Below, one piece after another: positions 1 to 9,215 of a stretch of 64,000 nucleotides of DNA (position 1 is the first letter of the stretch; each line of letters begins with the position of its first letter). This DNA comes from DUML01 sp050949905 (lineage in GTDB: Bacteria > Bacillota > Desulfitobacteriia > Desulfitobacteriales > Syntrophobotulaceae). Where the stretch lies: the NCBI GenBank assembly GCA_050949905.1, contig JBMNGP010000034.1, positions 124,001 through 188,000 on the forward strand. Direction: 5' to 3'. Under the pieces are notes generated by a model that was not told where the DNA came from, made no database searches, and was given only the letters and a program-made list of their open reading frames with translations. Position numbers and translations under genes: made by a program.

Positions 1-642
1 CTGCAGAAGCACGAGCTTGAAGAGAAGCAAGTTCAGCTTATTGCCAAGATGGAAGAAGCAGAAAAACTGAAAAATGAAGCCGAAGCTGCCAAGCAGTATT
101 TAGCTTCCACCAAATCTAAAAAAGAGATTGCTTTGGCCGAAAATAAGAAAGATCAAGAAGCCCTGTTGATCCAGATTGAGAAACTGGAAAAAGACTCCAA
201 GGAACTGGAGGCCAAAATCAGGGAATTGCAGAAGAATAATAAGGGCATTAATGGCTCAATCAGTGTTTGGCCGACCCCCGGCTATCAATATATCACCAGT
301 ACCTTTGGTTACCGGATTCACCCTATTACCCGCAAACGGAGCCTCCATACCGGGGTTGATATCGGCGCTCCCAATCGGGCTAAAATAGTGGCAGCCGGCT
401 CCGGCATTGTTATCTTCTCCGGCTGGTACGGTGCTTACGGTAATGCCGTTATTATTGACCACGGCAATGGCCTTTCCAGCTTGTATGGTCATATGTCTTC
501 CCGTGCGGTTGCTTACGGTAAGGAAGTACTGCCCGGGCAGGTTATCGGCTATGTCGGCTCCACCGGCTGGAGTACAGGGCCGCATCTGCACTTTGAAGTG
601 CGTAAAGACGGTGTTCCTACTACCCCTATGGCGTATTTTTAA
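1..642 (+). CDS. M23 (LytM) peptidase with coiled coil, 5' end outside window
   Basis: The reading frame is open to the left edge, so only the C-terminal ~213 residues are present. The first ~75 visible residues are a Lys/Glu-rich coiled coil, followed by an M23 domain with the zinc-ligand pattern SLHTGVDIGAP (His-x3-Asp) and the closing HLHF (His-x-His). A coiled coil in front of a LytM domain is the EnvC/NlpD layout; such proteins cut, or activate enzymes that cut, peptidoglycan cross-links outside the membrane. Both zinc motifs look intact, so it could be an active endopeptidase rather than a degenerate activator. An S41 peptidase gene begins 51 bp downstream, the order known from ftsE-ftsX-M23-ctp clusters; the ftsEX part would lie outside the window and is inference. 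Confidence 0.9.
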   Translation: MQKHELEEKQVQLIAKMEEAEKLKNEAEAAKQYLASTKSKKEIALAENKKDQEALLIQIEKLEKDSKELEAKIRELQKNNKGINGSISVWPTPGYQYITSTFGYRIHPITRKRSLHTGVDIGAPNRAKIVAAGSGIVIFSGWYGAYGNAVIIDHGNGLSSLYGHMSSRAVAYGKEVLPGQVIGYVGSTGWSTGPHLHFEVRKDGVPTTPMAYF

Positions 643-693
643 AGCAAAATTGGCATATACTTTATTTTAGTAGGAATTGGAAGGGGTAAATCA

Positions 694-1875
694 TTGTCAA
701 AACAGGTAAATTGGAAAAAAGCTTTCTTACAGGCCGCAGCTGTCGGCCTGATCCTTTCTGTGGGATTTGTTTTCCTGGTGGGAGGATTTATTCTCCTTAA
801 TTATGATAACCTGGGCAGGCTTTGCAAGATAGTTTATTTAATTGAAAGCCAGTATTTGGATGATACTCCCAGGGTTAAGCTGGTTGACGGTGCAATCGAA
901 GGAATGGTCAGCGCCTTGGACCCCTACTCGTCTTTCCAGGATGCCGAGGAGAATAAAGCTTTAATGAATTCCATTAAGGGTTCTTTTGGCGGAATTGGCG
1001 TGCATATCAGTACAGCCGACCCCCAAAAATTGGTAGTTATGCGGCCGATTAAGGATTCGCCTGCGGAAAAAGCCGGGATCGAGGCCGGGGATGTCATTAT
1101 CAAAATTGATAATACCGATGTCTCCACTATCAGCCAAGATGAAGCTATCGCTATTCTGCGCGGCGAACCTGGCACTAAGGTGACAGTGGGAATCTACCGC
1201 CCCAAGACCAAAGCGGATTTTTCCGTGGAGCTGATCAGAGATAAAATTAATGTCCCGACGGTAGAAGGAACAACTTTGCCCGGCAATCCTGATATAGCCC
1301 TCATCGATATCTCCAGCTTCTCCTTGCAGACAGGGGATGAATTGGAAAGGGTCTTCGCAGATTTAGATATAGATAAATATAAAGGTTTTATTTTGGATCT
1401 GCGTTATAACTACGGCGGTGAGGTTAACGCCGCTATCAAGGTTGCCAGCCTTCTGGTCCCCCAAGGGGAGATTGTGCATATTGTCGATCGGCATGGGAAG
1501 ACCGAGACAAAAAAATCTACCGCGCAGTTTATCAATAAGCCTTTTGTAGTTCTGACTAACGAGTATACGGCCTCAGCAGCGGAGATTGTCGCCGGTGCCA
1601 TTAAAGATCATGGGAGCGGAACGTTAGTCGGAGTTAAAACATTTGGCAAGGGTGTAGTGCAAACGGTGTTCCCCTTGGACGGTATGACGAGTGTCCGCTT
1701 AACCACCAACAAATATCTTACTCCTCTGAAAAACGATATTCACCAAAAGGGTATTGAACCGGATGTTAAGGTTGAGCTGCAAGAAGGAGAAAAGCCGACG
1801 ATCATGCCTACCGAGGACATATTTGACAGCCAATTAGCTAAGGCTGTAGAAATTATTCAGGAGAAAATTAAATAG
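694..1875 (+). CDS. S41 family C-terminal processing peptidase (CtpA/CtpB-like)
   Basis: Membrane-anchored serine protease of 393 residues. The TTG start is chosen because a GGAAGGGG ribosome site lies just upstream. There is one N-terminal membrane helix (about 12-34), a PDZ domain (about 95-165, with the GGIGVHI carboxylate loop) and the S41 core. Ser294 in YTASAAEI and Lys319 in FGKG are 25 residues apart, exactly the Ser/Lys dyad spacing of the family. Such enzymes trim exported proteins from their C-termini; in Firmicutes they act in envelope maturation or sporulation signalling. It follows the M23 gene and is probably the last gene of that operon, because a hairpin terminator lies at 2030. 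The precise substrate cannot be read from sequence. Confidence 0.95.
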   Translation: MSKQVNWKKAFLQAAAVGLILSVGFVFLVGGFILLNYDNLGRLCKIVYLIESQYLDDTPRVKLVDGAIEGMVSALDPYSSFQDAEENKALMNSIKGSFGGIGVHISTADPQKLVVMRPIKDSPAEKAGIEAGDVIIKIDNTDVSTISQDEAIAILRGEPGTKVTVGIYRPKTKADFSVELIRDKINVPTVEGTTLPGNPDIALIDISSFSLQTGDELERVFADLDIDKYKGFILDLRYNYGGEVNAAIKVASLLVPQGEIVHIVDRHGKTETKKSTAQFINKPFVVLTNEYTASAAEIVAGAIKDHGSGTLVGVKTFGKGVVQTVFPLDGMTSVRLTTNKYLTPLKNDIHQKGIEPDVKVELQEGEKPTIMPTEDIFDSQLAKAVEIIQEKIK

Positions 1876-1881
1876 CAGGAC

Positions 1882-1916
1882 AAGTGGGACAAGGGGACGG
1901 TTCTCTTGTCCCACTT
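1882..1916. repeat. Perfect 12-bp inverted repeat of the dispersed RAYT/REP-like type
   Basis: AAGTGGGACAAG (1882-1893) and its exact complement CTTGTCCCACTT (1905-1916) flank an 11-nt loop, GGGACGGTTCT. I recognise this GGGACAAGGGGACGGTTCT pattern as a palindrome that recurs between genes in many clostridial genomes, often near Y1 (REP-associated tyrosine) transposases. No such transposase is in the window. It has no T-tract, so it is not an obvious terminator. Confidence 0.7.
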
Positions 1917-2029
1917 TTGGTTAACTCAACCCTTTAGAGTATGACCTTCGTGATCTGGAAGCAGAGTTTTGGAAGTTACATTGCAGCAAATCTATTAAGA
2001 AGAATAGAGATTGAATCTTAAAAATTGCG

Positions 2030-2057
2030 ACTGCCGGGGAGAACCTCGGCAGTTTTG
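2030..2057 (+). terminator. Rho-independent terminator after the S41 gene
   Basis: ACTGCCGGGG (2030-2039), loop AGAA, then CCTCGGCAGT (2044-2053) form a 10-bp stem with one G-T pair, followed by a short TTTT run. It lies 155 bp after the S41 stop and before the next gene. The short T-tract keeps confidence moderate. Confidence 0.65.
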
Positions 2058-2102
2058 CGTGCATAGAATATGACAAATATTCTTATCTGGGAGGAAATAA
2101 CG

Positions 2103-3146
2103 GTGAGAAATGCAGCCGGAGTTCGTCATTACTTTACAGAAGCCTTTACCCCCTATGGTTACATCTCTTTGCTGCCGGAGCTGCTGCGGGAGGTCGAGCA
2201 TACATATTTACTCACGGGTGTGGCCGGAACGGGTAAATCAACCATGATTAAGCTTATCGGGATTCAGCTGCTGGATAGGGGGTATGATCTTGATTATATT
2301 CGCTCGGCGAAAGAGCCGGATTCAGTAGCTGGGCTATTCCTCCCTAAACAGAAAATAGCTGTCTTCGATAAAAATGAATTTTTACCGCCTAATTTGCTTA
2401 GCACTGCGGCTGAACGGGAGGTTGACTTTAATTTTCTTTGCCGGCGCAGCAAACTGGAAAGGTATCAGGATAAAATAGCCACACTTAATGACCGCTTACG
2501 GGAAATTGAGCAGCAAATAATTAAGGCTCTCCAAGTGGATTACCGGCCTGAAACAACTTTGCTTGCCAAGTTATCTAGCGAAACGACAATTACCATTGAG
2601 AGCATTTTTACTTTTAGAAAGGATCTGGAAGTAGGCCAGCAAGGAGACCGGTATGCCGAACTGGATGAAATAGCCAAGATTCTTGCTAAAATCAAGAAAA
2701 ACCGTTTATCATTCTATTTTTTACACAGCCTGCAAATAGACGGTTGGTTGAACCTTGCTCCCCGTTTTATCAAGGAATATGACCGCATTTGTCTGGAGGG
2801 AGAAAAATCTTCGCAAATTCTTGATGATATCCTGCAAGAAGTCAGAGCTCTGGGGCAAGTGTTGGAAATAATTGTGCATCCGCTTAAACCTTATACAGTT
2901 GTTGGGATTGTCTTTCCGGAGAAAAACCTGGCAGTTTGGAAAGGAAACCCTTGCAAGATTGAAGAGCAGGGATTTACAAGGACGCATAGTCTGTTATTGC
3001 TTCAGGCTTTAGAGAACTATAAAAAGGCTAAGGCGGAATTAAAGAGCCTAATCAGCGATTGTGTCAATTACCGGGGATTAGATGAACTGCGCAGTGAGGT
3101 TATGAGCAGCATCCTGGTAGATTTGAAAAAGAGTCAAGCAAATTAA
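2103..3146 (+). CDS. P-loop ATPase, PRK06851-like family
   Basis: Soluble 347-residue protein with a Walker A motif GVAGTGKST near residue 40. I chose the GTG at 2103 rather than the ATG at 2070 because GGGAGG at 2089-2094 sits 8 nt ahead of the GTG. The opening VRHYFTEAFTPYG, the P-loop and the later LFLPKQKIAVFDKNE stretch resemble the uncharacterised clostridial ATPases annotated as PRK06851. The family is thought to contain two nucleotide-binding-like halves; only the first P-loop is obvious here, while the central part (about 120-210) looks like a helical coiled insertion. Function unknown. It stands between two terminator/promoter regions and so is probably transcribed alone. Confidence 0.7.
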   Translation: MRNAAGVRHYFTEAFTPYGYISLLPELLREVEHTYLLTGVAGTGKSTMIKLIGIQLLDRGYDLDYIRSAKEPDSVAGLFLPKQKIAVFDKNEFLPPNLLSTAAEREVDFNFLCRRSKLERYQDKIATLNDRLREIEQQIIKALQVDYRPETTLLAKLSSETTITIESIFTFRKDLEVGQQGDRYAELDEIAKILAKIKKNRLSFYFLHSLQIDGWLNLAPRFIKEYDRICLEGEKSSQILDDILQEVRALGQVLEIIVHPLKPYTVVGIVFPEKNLAVWKGNPCKIEEQGFTRTHSLLLLQALENYKKAKAELKSLISDCVNYRGLDELRSEVMSSILVDLKKSQAN

Positions 3147-3191
3147 GGCCTCTTTTTCCCGTTATCCTCCAATGATAAAATGGATTTAAGG

Positions 3192-3245
3192 TGTTATAAT
3201 AGAGCGTGTTAAAAACAAACATATTATAATCAGAACGTATGTTCT
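3192..3245 (+). promoter_or_regulatory. uvrB promoter with LexA/DinR (SOS) box
   Basis: AGAACGTATGTTCT (3232-3245) is a perfect match to the Gram-positive LexA core GAAC-N4-GTTC, with dyad symmetry extending one further base on each side. Two TATAAT hexamers lie just upstream: 3195-3200, with an extended TGt in front, and 3225-3230, which abuts the box. LexA bound here would cover the transcription start from either. The box is 46 bp before the uvrB start, so damage-inducible control of uvrB is well supported. Confidence 0.85.
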
Positions 3246-3290
3246 TGTTTTTGTTGAGTTTATAATCTTGCCGGAAAGAAGGTTAAACTA

Positions 3291-5330
3291 GTGGAGTTTC
3301 GTTTGCGAGCGCCGTATAGCTTATCCGGGGATCAGCCTCAAGCGGTGGACAAGCTAAGCCAAGGTGTTTTGGCAGGGAAGAAACACCAGACCTTATTAGG
3401 GGTAACAGGCTCGGGCAAAACATTTACTATGGCCAGTATTATTGAAAGGGTACAAAAACCCACTTTGATTTTGGCTCATAATAAGACCTTAGCCGGCCAG
3501 CTTTATATGGAGTTCAAAGAGTTTTTCCCGGATAATGCCGTGGAATATTTCGTCAGCTATTATGATTATTACCAGCCGGAAGCTTATGTCCCGGCCAGTG
3601 ACCTGTATATTGAAAAAGATGCCTCGATCAATGAAGAAATAGAAAAACTTCGGCATTCAGCCACGGCAGCCCTTTTTGAAAGAAGAGACGTTATCGTTGT
3701 GGCCAGTGTTTCTTGTATTTATGGGATGGGCTCACCGGATGAGTACCGGGATATGGTTCTCTCCTTAAGACAAGGGCAGGAAATTGAGCGCAACCAAATG
3801 TTGAGAAAACTGGTCGAAATCCAGTATGACCGCAATGACCTTTCCTTCTTAAGGGGAACATTCCGGGTTAGAGGAGACATCGTGGAGATTTGCCCGGCTT
3901 CCTCCAGTGAAAAGGCTATTCGAGTGGAGATGTTCGGTGATGAGATCGAGCATCTTTATGAAGTCAATATTTTAACGGGAGAAATTTTGGGTGAACGTAG
4001 GCATGTCTCTATTTTCCCTAACTCCCACTATGTAACGGAAAGAGAAAAACTGCTTAAGGCTACCGAAAATATTGAAAGAGAATTGGCAGAGCGGCTTCAA
4101 GAGCTGCGTATGCGGGACAAGTTGTTGGAAGCCCAGCGCTTGGAGCAGAGAACCCGCTATGACCTGGAAATGCTCCGGGAAATGGGCTTCTGCAATGGGA
4201 TTGAAAATTATTCCCGGCATCTGACCTTCCGCCAGCCGGGGGAAACCCCCTATACCTTGCTGCACTTCTTTCCCCGAGATTTCTTAATGTTTATTGATGA
4301 GTCACACCAGACCATCCCCCAGGTGAGAGGGATGTATGAAGGTGACCGCTCCCGCAAGACAACACTGGTGGAACATGGCTTCCGGCTGCCCTCGGCTCTG
4401 GATAACCGGCCTTTGCATTTCCGGGAATTTGAAGTCCTGACGCCCCAGAAGGTTTATGTCAGTGCTACCCCCGGACCTTATGAGCTTGAGCACTCAGGGG
4501 AGGTCGTGGAGCAAATTATCCGGCCGACCGGTTTAATAGATCCGGAAATTATCCTTAAGCCCACTAAGGGGCAGATTGATGACTTGATCGGCGAAATAAA
4601 TCAGCGCATTGCCCGGGATGAAAGAGTCCTGGTGACCACCCTGACGAAGAGGATGGCGGAAGACCTGACCGATTATCTTAAACAGTTGAATATGAAGGTC
4701 AGGTACCTGCATTCCGATATATCTACTTTGGAAAGGATGGAAATCTTAAGAGAGCTGCGTTTAGGCGAAATTGACGTTATCGTGGGGATTAACCTCTTAA
4801 GAGAAGGGCTTGATCTGCCGGAAGTATCTTTGGTGGCAATTTTGGATGCCGATAAGGAAGGGTTTTTGCGTTCGGAACGTTCCTTGATCCAGACCGTTGG
4901 CCGGGCCGCCCGCAATGTCAACGGCAAAGTAATCATGTATGCCGATACGGTGACCGGCTCCATGCGCCTGGCTATTGACGAGACCAACCGGAGAAGGACC
5001 ATTCAGCAGGAATATAACGAAAAACACGGTATTATTCCCCAAACCATCCGCAAGGAAATCTACGAGGTTCCGGAAGCGACCATGGTTGCTGAGAAGAAGA
5101 CTGCTTACGGTAGCAAGGGATCTCTTACCCCTGAAGAACGCGAGAGCTTCCTGCAAACCCTGGAGGCAGAAATGCTTAAAGCGGCTAAAGAATTGGACTT
5201 CGAGAGAGCCGCTGAGCTTAGGGATGCTATTATTGAACTCAAAGGTGAGCCCCTGCCCAGCTTTCAGAAGAAAAGGCCCAAAGAGGCTGCTAACGGCAGT
5301 AAATACCGCAGCAGGAAAAGAAGCCGGTAA
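3291..5330 (+). CDS. uvrB: UvrABC system protein B (excision nuclease helicase subunit)
   Basis: UvrB of 679 residues, the usual length, GTG start. It receives damaged DNA from UvrA, opens it with its beta-hairpin and recruits UvrC in nucleotide excision repair. Visible marks: Walker A GVTGSGKT at 37-44, the hairpin region SYYDYYQPEAY near 88-98, the DESH box at 336-339, helicase motifs V/VI including GINLLREGLDLPEVS and QTVGRAARN, and a C-terminal UVR domain (about 625-660, FERAAELRDAI) that contacts UvrC. The LexA box upstream indicates SOS induction. uvrA follows after 230 bp and uvrC is not in the window. Confidence 0.98.
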   Translation: MEFRLRAPYSLSGDQPQAVDKLSQGVLAGKKHQTLLGVTGSGKTFTMASIIERVQKPTLILAHNKTLAGQLYMEFKEFFPDNAVEYFVSYYDYYQPEAYVPASDLYIEKDASINEEIEKLRHSATAALFERRDVIVVASVSCIYGMGSPDEYRDMVLSLRQGQEIERNQMLRKLVEIQYDRNDLSFLRGTFRVRGDIVEICPASSSEKAIRVEMFGDEIEHLYEVNILTGEILGERRHVSIFPNSHYVTEREKLLKATENIERELAERLQELRMRDKLLEAQRLEQRTRYDLEMLREMGFCNGIENYSRHLTFRQPGETPYTLLHFFPRDFLMFIDESHQTIPQVRGMYEGDRSRKTTLVEHGFRLPSALDNRPLHFREFEVLTPQKVYVSATPGPYELEHSGEVVEQIIRPTGLIDPEIILKPTKGQIDDLIGEINQRIARDERVLVTTLTKRMAEDLTDYLKQLNMKVRYLHSDISTLERMEILRELRLGEIDVIVGINLLREGLDLPEVSLVAILDADKEGFLRSERSLIQTVGRAARNVNGKVIMYADTVTGSMRLAIDETNRRRTIQQEYNEKHGIIPQTIRKEIYEVPEATMVAEKKTAYGSKGSLTPEERESFLQTLEAEMLKAAKELDFERAAELRDAIIELKGEPLPSFQKKRPKEAANGSKYRSRKRSR

Positions 5331-5417
5331 AGGCCTTCACGCCAAAGGCAGATAGAGCCTGCTCCCGGGCGAAGGTGCTTATGCGGCTTGACGGAACACC
5401 GGATAAGTACGGGAGGC

Positions 5418-5446
5418 TAGACTTTAATTTCGAATAAGTGTAAAAT
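5418..5446 (+). promoter_or_regulatory. Possible uvrA promoter
   Basis: TAGACT (5418-5423), a 17-bp spacer and TAAAAT (5441-5446) give a plausible sigma-A promoter 114 bp before the uvrA start. No GAAC-N4-GTTC LexA core is present in this gap; the reversed arrangement GTTCttcatttGAAC (5454-5468) is not a LexA site. uvrA may therefore be transcribed independently of the SOS box, or by read-through from uvrB. Confidence 0.4.
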
Positions 5447-5560
5447 AGTATATGTTCTTCATTTGAACTTCTTATAGATTGCTTAAATTTCCCCTCGTCA
5501 AGGATTTTAAAACTTAAGGCCGACAACATGGGAATTAGGAGCTACAATTCGGAGGTAACT

Positions 5561-8380
5561 ATGGCCCAGGAGTTTATTAAGGTGCGCGGTGCCCGTGTCC
5601 ATAATTTGAAAAATATTAATGTTGATATACCCAGGGACAAGCTGGTGGTCATCACCGGTCTTTCCGGCTCAGGTAAATCATCCCTGGCTTTTGATACCAT
5701 TTATGCCGAGGGGCAAAGGCGTTATGTGGAATCATTGTCTGCTTATGCCCGCCAGTTTTTAGGGCAAATGGATAAACCCGATGTGGATTACATTGAGGGC
5801 TTGTCCCCGGCTATCTCTATTGACCAGAAGACCACCAGCCGTAACCCGCGTTCCACCGTGGGCACGGTGACGGAAATTTATGATTACCTGCGCTTGCTCT
5901 ATGCCCGGATTGGCCATCCCCATTGCCCCAATTGCGGTAAGGGGATCAGCCGGCAGACTGTCCAGCAAATGGTGGATCAATTGCTGACTTATCCGGAAAA
6001 GACCCGTCTGCAGATTCTGGCTCCGCTAATCAGGGGCAAAAAGGGAGAGCACGCCAGAATCCTGGATCAAATCCGCAAAAAAGGATATGTCCGGGTCAGA
6101 GTTGATGGCGAAGTCCGGGATTTGAGCGAAGAAATACCCCTGGAGAAGAATAAAAAACACTCCATTGAGGTCATTGTGGACAGGATTGCTTTAAAGCCTG
6201 ACAGCTCCGCCCGGCTGGCTGATTCCCTGGAAAGTGCTTTAAAACTGGGGGAAGGAACGGTTCTGGTCGATATCCTGGGCCAGGAGGAAATACTCTTCAG
6301 CGAGAATTTTGCTTGTCCGGATTGCGGGATTGCCTTGGAAGAGCTGTCTCCAAGGTCATTTTCCTTTAACAGCCCCTTCGGAGCTTGTCCGGCCTGCACC
6401 GGCCTAGGAGCCAACCTGGAAGCTGATATTGACCTGATCATTCCCGACCGTAGCAAATCTCTCCGGGAAGGGGCTATTGTTCCTTGGGCCAAATCAAGCG
6501 CTACTTATTATCCGGCTCTCTTGCAGGGCTTAGCTGAAGTGTTTGGCTTCAGCCTGGATACTCCGGTTAAGGATCTGACTGCCGAGCAGTGGCAGGCTCT
6601 CGTTTACGGCTCGGATACTCCTATTACTTTCAGTTATTATAACGCTTTTGACGAGTTTCGCCGTTGGAAGGCACCTTTTGAAGGGTTAGTTCCTTATTTT
6701 AACCGCCGGTACCAGGAGTCCACTTCTGATTATGTTCGGACAGAAATTGAAAACTATATGTCGGAAAAGCCTTGTCCGGTCTGCGAGGGAAAAAGGCTTA
6801 AGCCGGAGGTTTTGGCTGTCACCGTCGGAGATTTAAATATTTATGAGCTGACTAATTTGACCGTGGCGGAATCCCTGGATTTTTTCCACAGCTTGGAACT
6901 GAGTGATAAAGAAAAGACCATAGCCCGCCAGGTCTTGAAAGAAATTAAAGAACGCTTGGGTTTTTTGGTTAATGTCGGACTTGATTATTTAACTATGAGC
7001 AGAGCAGCAGGTACCTTATCCGGCGGTGAGGCCCAGAGGATCAGGCTGGCTACTCAAATAGGCTCGAGTCTGACCGGGGTTCTTTATGTCCTGGATGAAC
7101 CGAGTATTGGTCTTCATCAAAGGGATAATGCCAAATTGCTTGCTACCTTGAAAAGCCTGCGCGATCTTGGCAATACCCTGATTGTCGTGGAGCATGATGA
7201 GGATACTATGCTGGCGGCGGATCATATCATTGATATCGGGCCGGGTGCCGGAGCCCAGGGGGGAAAGATTATCGCCCAGGGGACGATCGCAGAGATTAAA
7301 GCCCGCGAAAAATCTATCACCGGGCAATACCTAAGCGGCAAGAAAAAAATTGAGGTTCCAGCAGAACGCCGGCAGCCCAACGGCAAGTGGGTAGAGGTCC
7401 TAGGAGCTGCCCAAAATAATCTCAAAAACCTGAATGCTAAAATTCCCTTAGGGGTTTTGACTTGTGTGACCGGGGTCTCCGGCTCCGGCAAGAGCACCCT
7501 GGTCAATGAAGTGCTTTATAAGGGATTGCTGGTTGAGCTTAAAATCAGCAGTAAAGTCCGGCCGGGGTTATATCAAGAAATCAGAGGCTTGGAGCATATC
7601 GACAAGATTATTGATATTAATCAATCCCCGATTGGCCGTACTCCCCGTTCCAACCCGGCAACCTATACCGGTTTGTTTGACCTTGTCCGGGATTTATACG
7701 CTCAGACCCCGGAAGCTAAAGTCAGAGGGTACAAACCCGGAAGATTCAGTTTTAATGTTAAGGGCGGGCGCTGTGAGGCCTGCCGGGGCGACGGTATTAT
7801 CAAGATTGAAATGCACTTTTTGCCTGACGTTTATGTTCCTTGCGAGGTTTGCCGGGGTAAGCGCTATAACCGGGAAACTTTGGACGTAACCTTCAAGGGT
7901 AAAAATATTGCTCAAGTTTTGGATATGACAGTTGCGGAAGCCCTGGACTTTTTTGCTTCCCTGCCGCGTATTGCCCGGAAGTTGCAGACTTTGCAGGATG
8001 TCGGCCTGGGTTATATTAAACTGGGGCAGCCGGCTACCACCCTGTCCGGGGGGGAAGCCCAGAGGGTTAAATTGGCTACGGAGCTTTGCCGCCGCAGTAC
8101 GGGCAAGACTCTTTATATCTTGGACGAGCCCACCACCGGTTTGCATATTGCTGATGTGGATAAACTATTGGAGGTCCTGCACCGTTTGGTTGAGGGCGGG
8201 GATTCCGTCCTGGTCATTGAACACAACCTGGATGTTATTAAGACCGCGGACTATATCATTGACCTGGGTCCCGAAGGAGGCAACCGCGGCGGAGAAATAG
8301 TTGCCGCCGGTACCCCTGAAGAAGTGGCCGCTTGCCCGCAGTCTTATACCGGCCAGTTTTTAAGGAAATATTTACAGTAA
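5561..8380 (+). CDS. uvrA: UvrABC system protein A (damage-recognition ABC ATPase)
   Basis: UvrA, 939 residues from the ATG at 5561. This start is preferred over the ATG at 5528 because GGAGG sits at 5551-5555 and MAQEFIKVRGARVHNLKN is the family's usual N-terminus. The protein is a tandem ABC ATPase that scans DNA as a dimer and loads UvrB. Walker A motifs are GLSGSGKS (33-40) and GVSGSGKS (638-645), and two LSGGEAQR signature motifs are intact. Zinc-binding cysteine pairs occur at CPNC, CPDC/CPAC, CPVC and CEAC/CEVC. Nothing is missing. Confidence 0.98.
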   Translation: MAQEFIKVRGARVHNLKNINVDIPRDKLVVITGLSGSGKSSLAFDTIYAEGQRRYVESLSAYARQFLGQMDKPDVDYIEGLSPAISIDQKTTSRNPRSTVGTVTEIYDYLRLLYARIGHPHCPNCGKGISRQTVQQMVDQLLTYPEKTRLQILAPLIRGKKGEHARILDQIRKKGYVRVRVDGEVRDLSEEIPLEKNKKHSIEVIVDRIALKPDSSARLADSLESALKLGEGTVLVDILGQEEILFSENFACPDCGIALEELSPRSFSFNSPFGACPACTGLGANLEADIDLIIPDRSKSLREGAIVPWAKSSATYYPALLQGLAEVFGFSLDTPVKDLTAEQWQALVYGSDTPITFSYYNAFDEFRRWKAPFEGLVPYFNRRYQESTSDYVRTEIENYMSEKPCPVCEGKRLKPEVLAVTVGDLNIYELTNLTVAESLDFFHSLELSDKEKTIARQVLKEIKERLGFLVNVGLDYLTMSRAAGTLSGGEAQRIRLATQIGSSLTGVLYVLDEPSIGLHQRDNAKLLATLKSLRDLGNTLIVVEHDEDTMLAADHIIDIGPGAGAQGGKIIAQGTIAEIKAREKSITGQYLSGKKKIEVPAERRQPNGKWVEVLGAAQNNLKNLNAKIPLGVLTCVTGVSGSGKSTLVNEVLYKGLLVELKISSKVRPGLYQEIRGLEHIDKIIDINQSPIGRTPRSNPATYTGLFDLVRDLYAQTPEAKVRGYKPGRFSFNVKGGRCEACRGDGIIKIEMHFLPDVYVPCEVCRGKRYNRETLDVTFKGKNIAQVLDMTVAEALDFFASLPRIARKLQTLQDVGLGYIKLGQPATTLSGGEAQRVKLATELCRRSTGKTLYILDEPTTGLHIADVDKLLEVLHRLVEGGDSVLVIEHNLDVIKTADYIIDLGPEGGNRGGEIVAAGTPEEVAACPQSYTGQFLRKYLQ

Positions 8381-8403
8381 GCTCATGGTTTACAACTAAT
8401 TAT

Positions 8404-8436
8404 CCGCCTGAGATTTATAATATTCCGGCGGTTTTT
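8404..8436 (+). terminator. Weak terminator-like hairpin after uvrA
   Basis: CCGCC (8404-8408) pairs with GGCGG (8427-8431) across an 18-nt loop and is followed by TTTTT. The position, just after uvrA and before the regulator operon, supports a terminator, but the stem is only 5 bp. Confidence 0.45.
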
Positions 8437-8522
8437 AGTTCAATATTCCCATTGTCGATGATCAGGAAGCTGGCTATCAGAGCAGAACAGGTTGGGTACA
8501 GGGGCGGTTTGGAGGTTGGATA

Positions 8523-9215
8523 ATGCCGAAGATACTGGTGATTGATGATGAAGTGAGGCTTTTGGAAGTCATTAAAGAATATTTGCTGAAAGAAGGATTT
8601 GAAGTATTTACTTCAATTAATGGCGAAGAAGCTTTACGGTTATTTCCGCTTCTCCGGCCTGATTTTATAATTCTCGATCTCATGCTGCCTGATCTTTCCG
8701 GGGAAGAGATTTGCAAACAAATTCGCCGGGAGTCCGATGTTCCCATCCTAATGCTAACTGCGAAAAGCGGGGAAGAAGACAGGATTAAGGGTTTGGCTCT
8801 CGGTGCCGATGATTATTTGGTTAAGCCTTTTAGCCCCAGGGAGCTGGTCATGCGGGTAAAGGCTATCTTGCGCCGGACAGCGGGCCAGACCAAGACAAAT
8901 AATCTTCTTACTTTTAACAATGGAGAATTGGAAATTAACATTGATGAGCATACCGTAAGCAAATGGGGGAAGGAACTCCGCCTTACACCCAACGAATTCA
9001 GCATATTGCTGGTGATGGCTCAAAACCCTAACAAAACTTACTCCCGTGCCCAATTAATTAATGCTGCTCTCGGCTATGCCTTTGCCGGTTATGAAAGAAC
9101 TATTGATGCCCATATAAAGAATATCCGGCAAAAAATTGAGGATAACCTCAAAGAACCCCGCTATATTATTACGGTTTACGGTATAGGCTATAAATTTCAG
9201 GGAGATAAGCTATGA
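8523..9215 (+). CDS. OmpR/PhoB-family response regulator
   Basis: 230-residue DNA-binding response regulator; GGAGG at 8511-8515 fixes the start. The receiver domain (1-115) has the acidic pair Asp8/Asp9, phospho-acceptor Asp52 in ILDLMLPD, the Thr switch in LMLTAKSG and the conserved Lys in YLVKPF. A winged-helix OmpR domain (about 130-228) ends with ITVYGIGYKF, the typical wing. The stop overlaps the ATG of the kinase gene (ATGA), so the two are translationally coupled. OmpR-type regulators bind direct repeats spaced by about one helical turn; a repeat of that kind occurs at 15515-15534, but a link is only inference. Confidence 0.95.
   Translation: MPKILVIDDEVRLLEVIKEYLLKEGFEVFTSINGEEALRLFPLLRPDFIILDLMLPDLSGEEICKQIRRESDVPILMLTAKSGEEDRIKGLALGADDYLVKPFSPRELVMRVKAILRRTAGQTKTNNLLTFNNGELEINIDEHTVSKWGKELRLTPNEFSILLVMAQNPNKTYSRAQLINAALGYAFAGYERTIDAHIKNIRQKIEDNLKEPRYIITVYGIGYKFQGDKL

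Noticed and set aside
5454..5468. GTTC-N7-GAAC near uvrA as a LexA box
   Set aside because: The half-sites are in reversed order and the spacing is wrong for GAAC-N4-GTTC.
7694..8146. Antisense open frame within uvrA
   Set aside because: A shadow of the strongly conserved uvrA coding sequence; no ribosome site or similarity.
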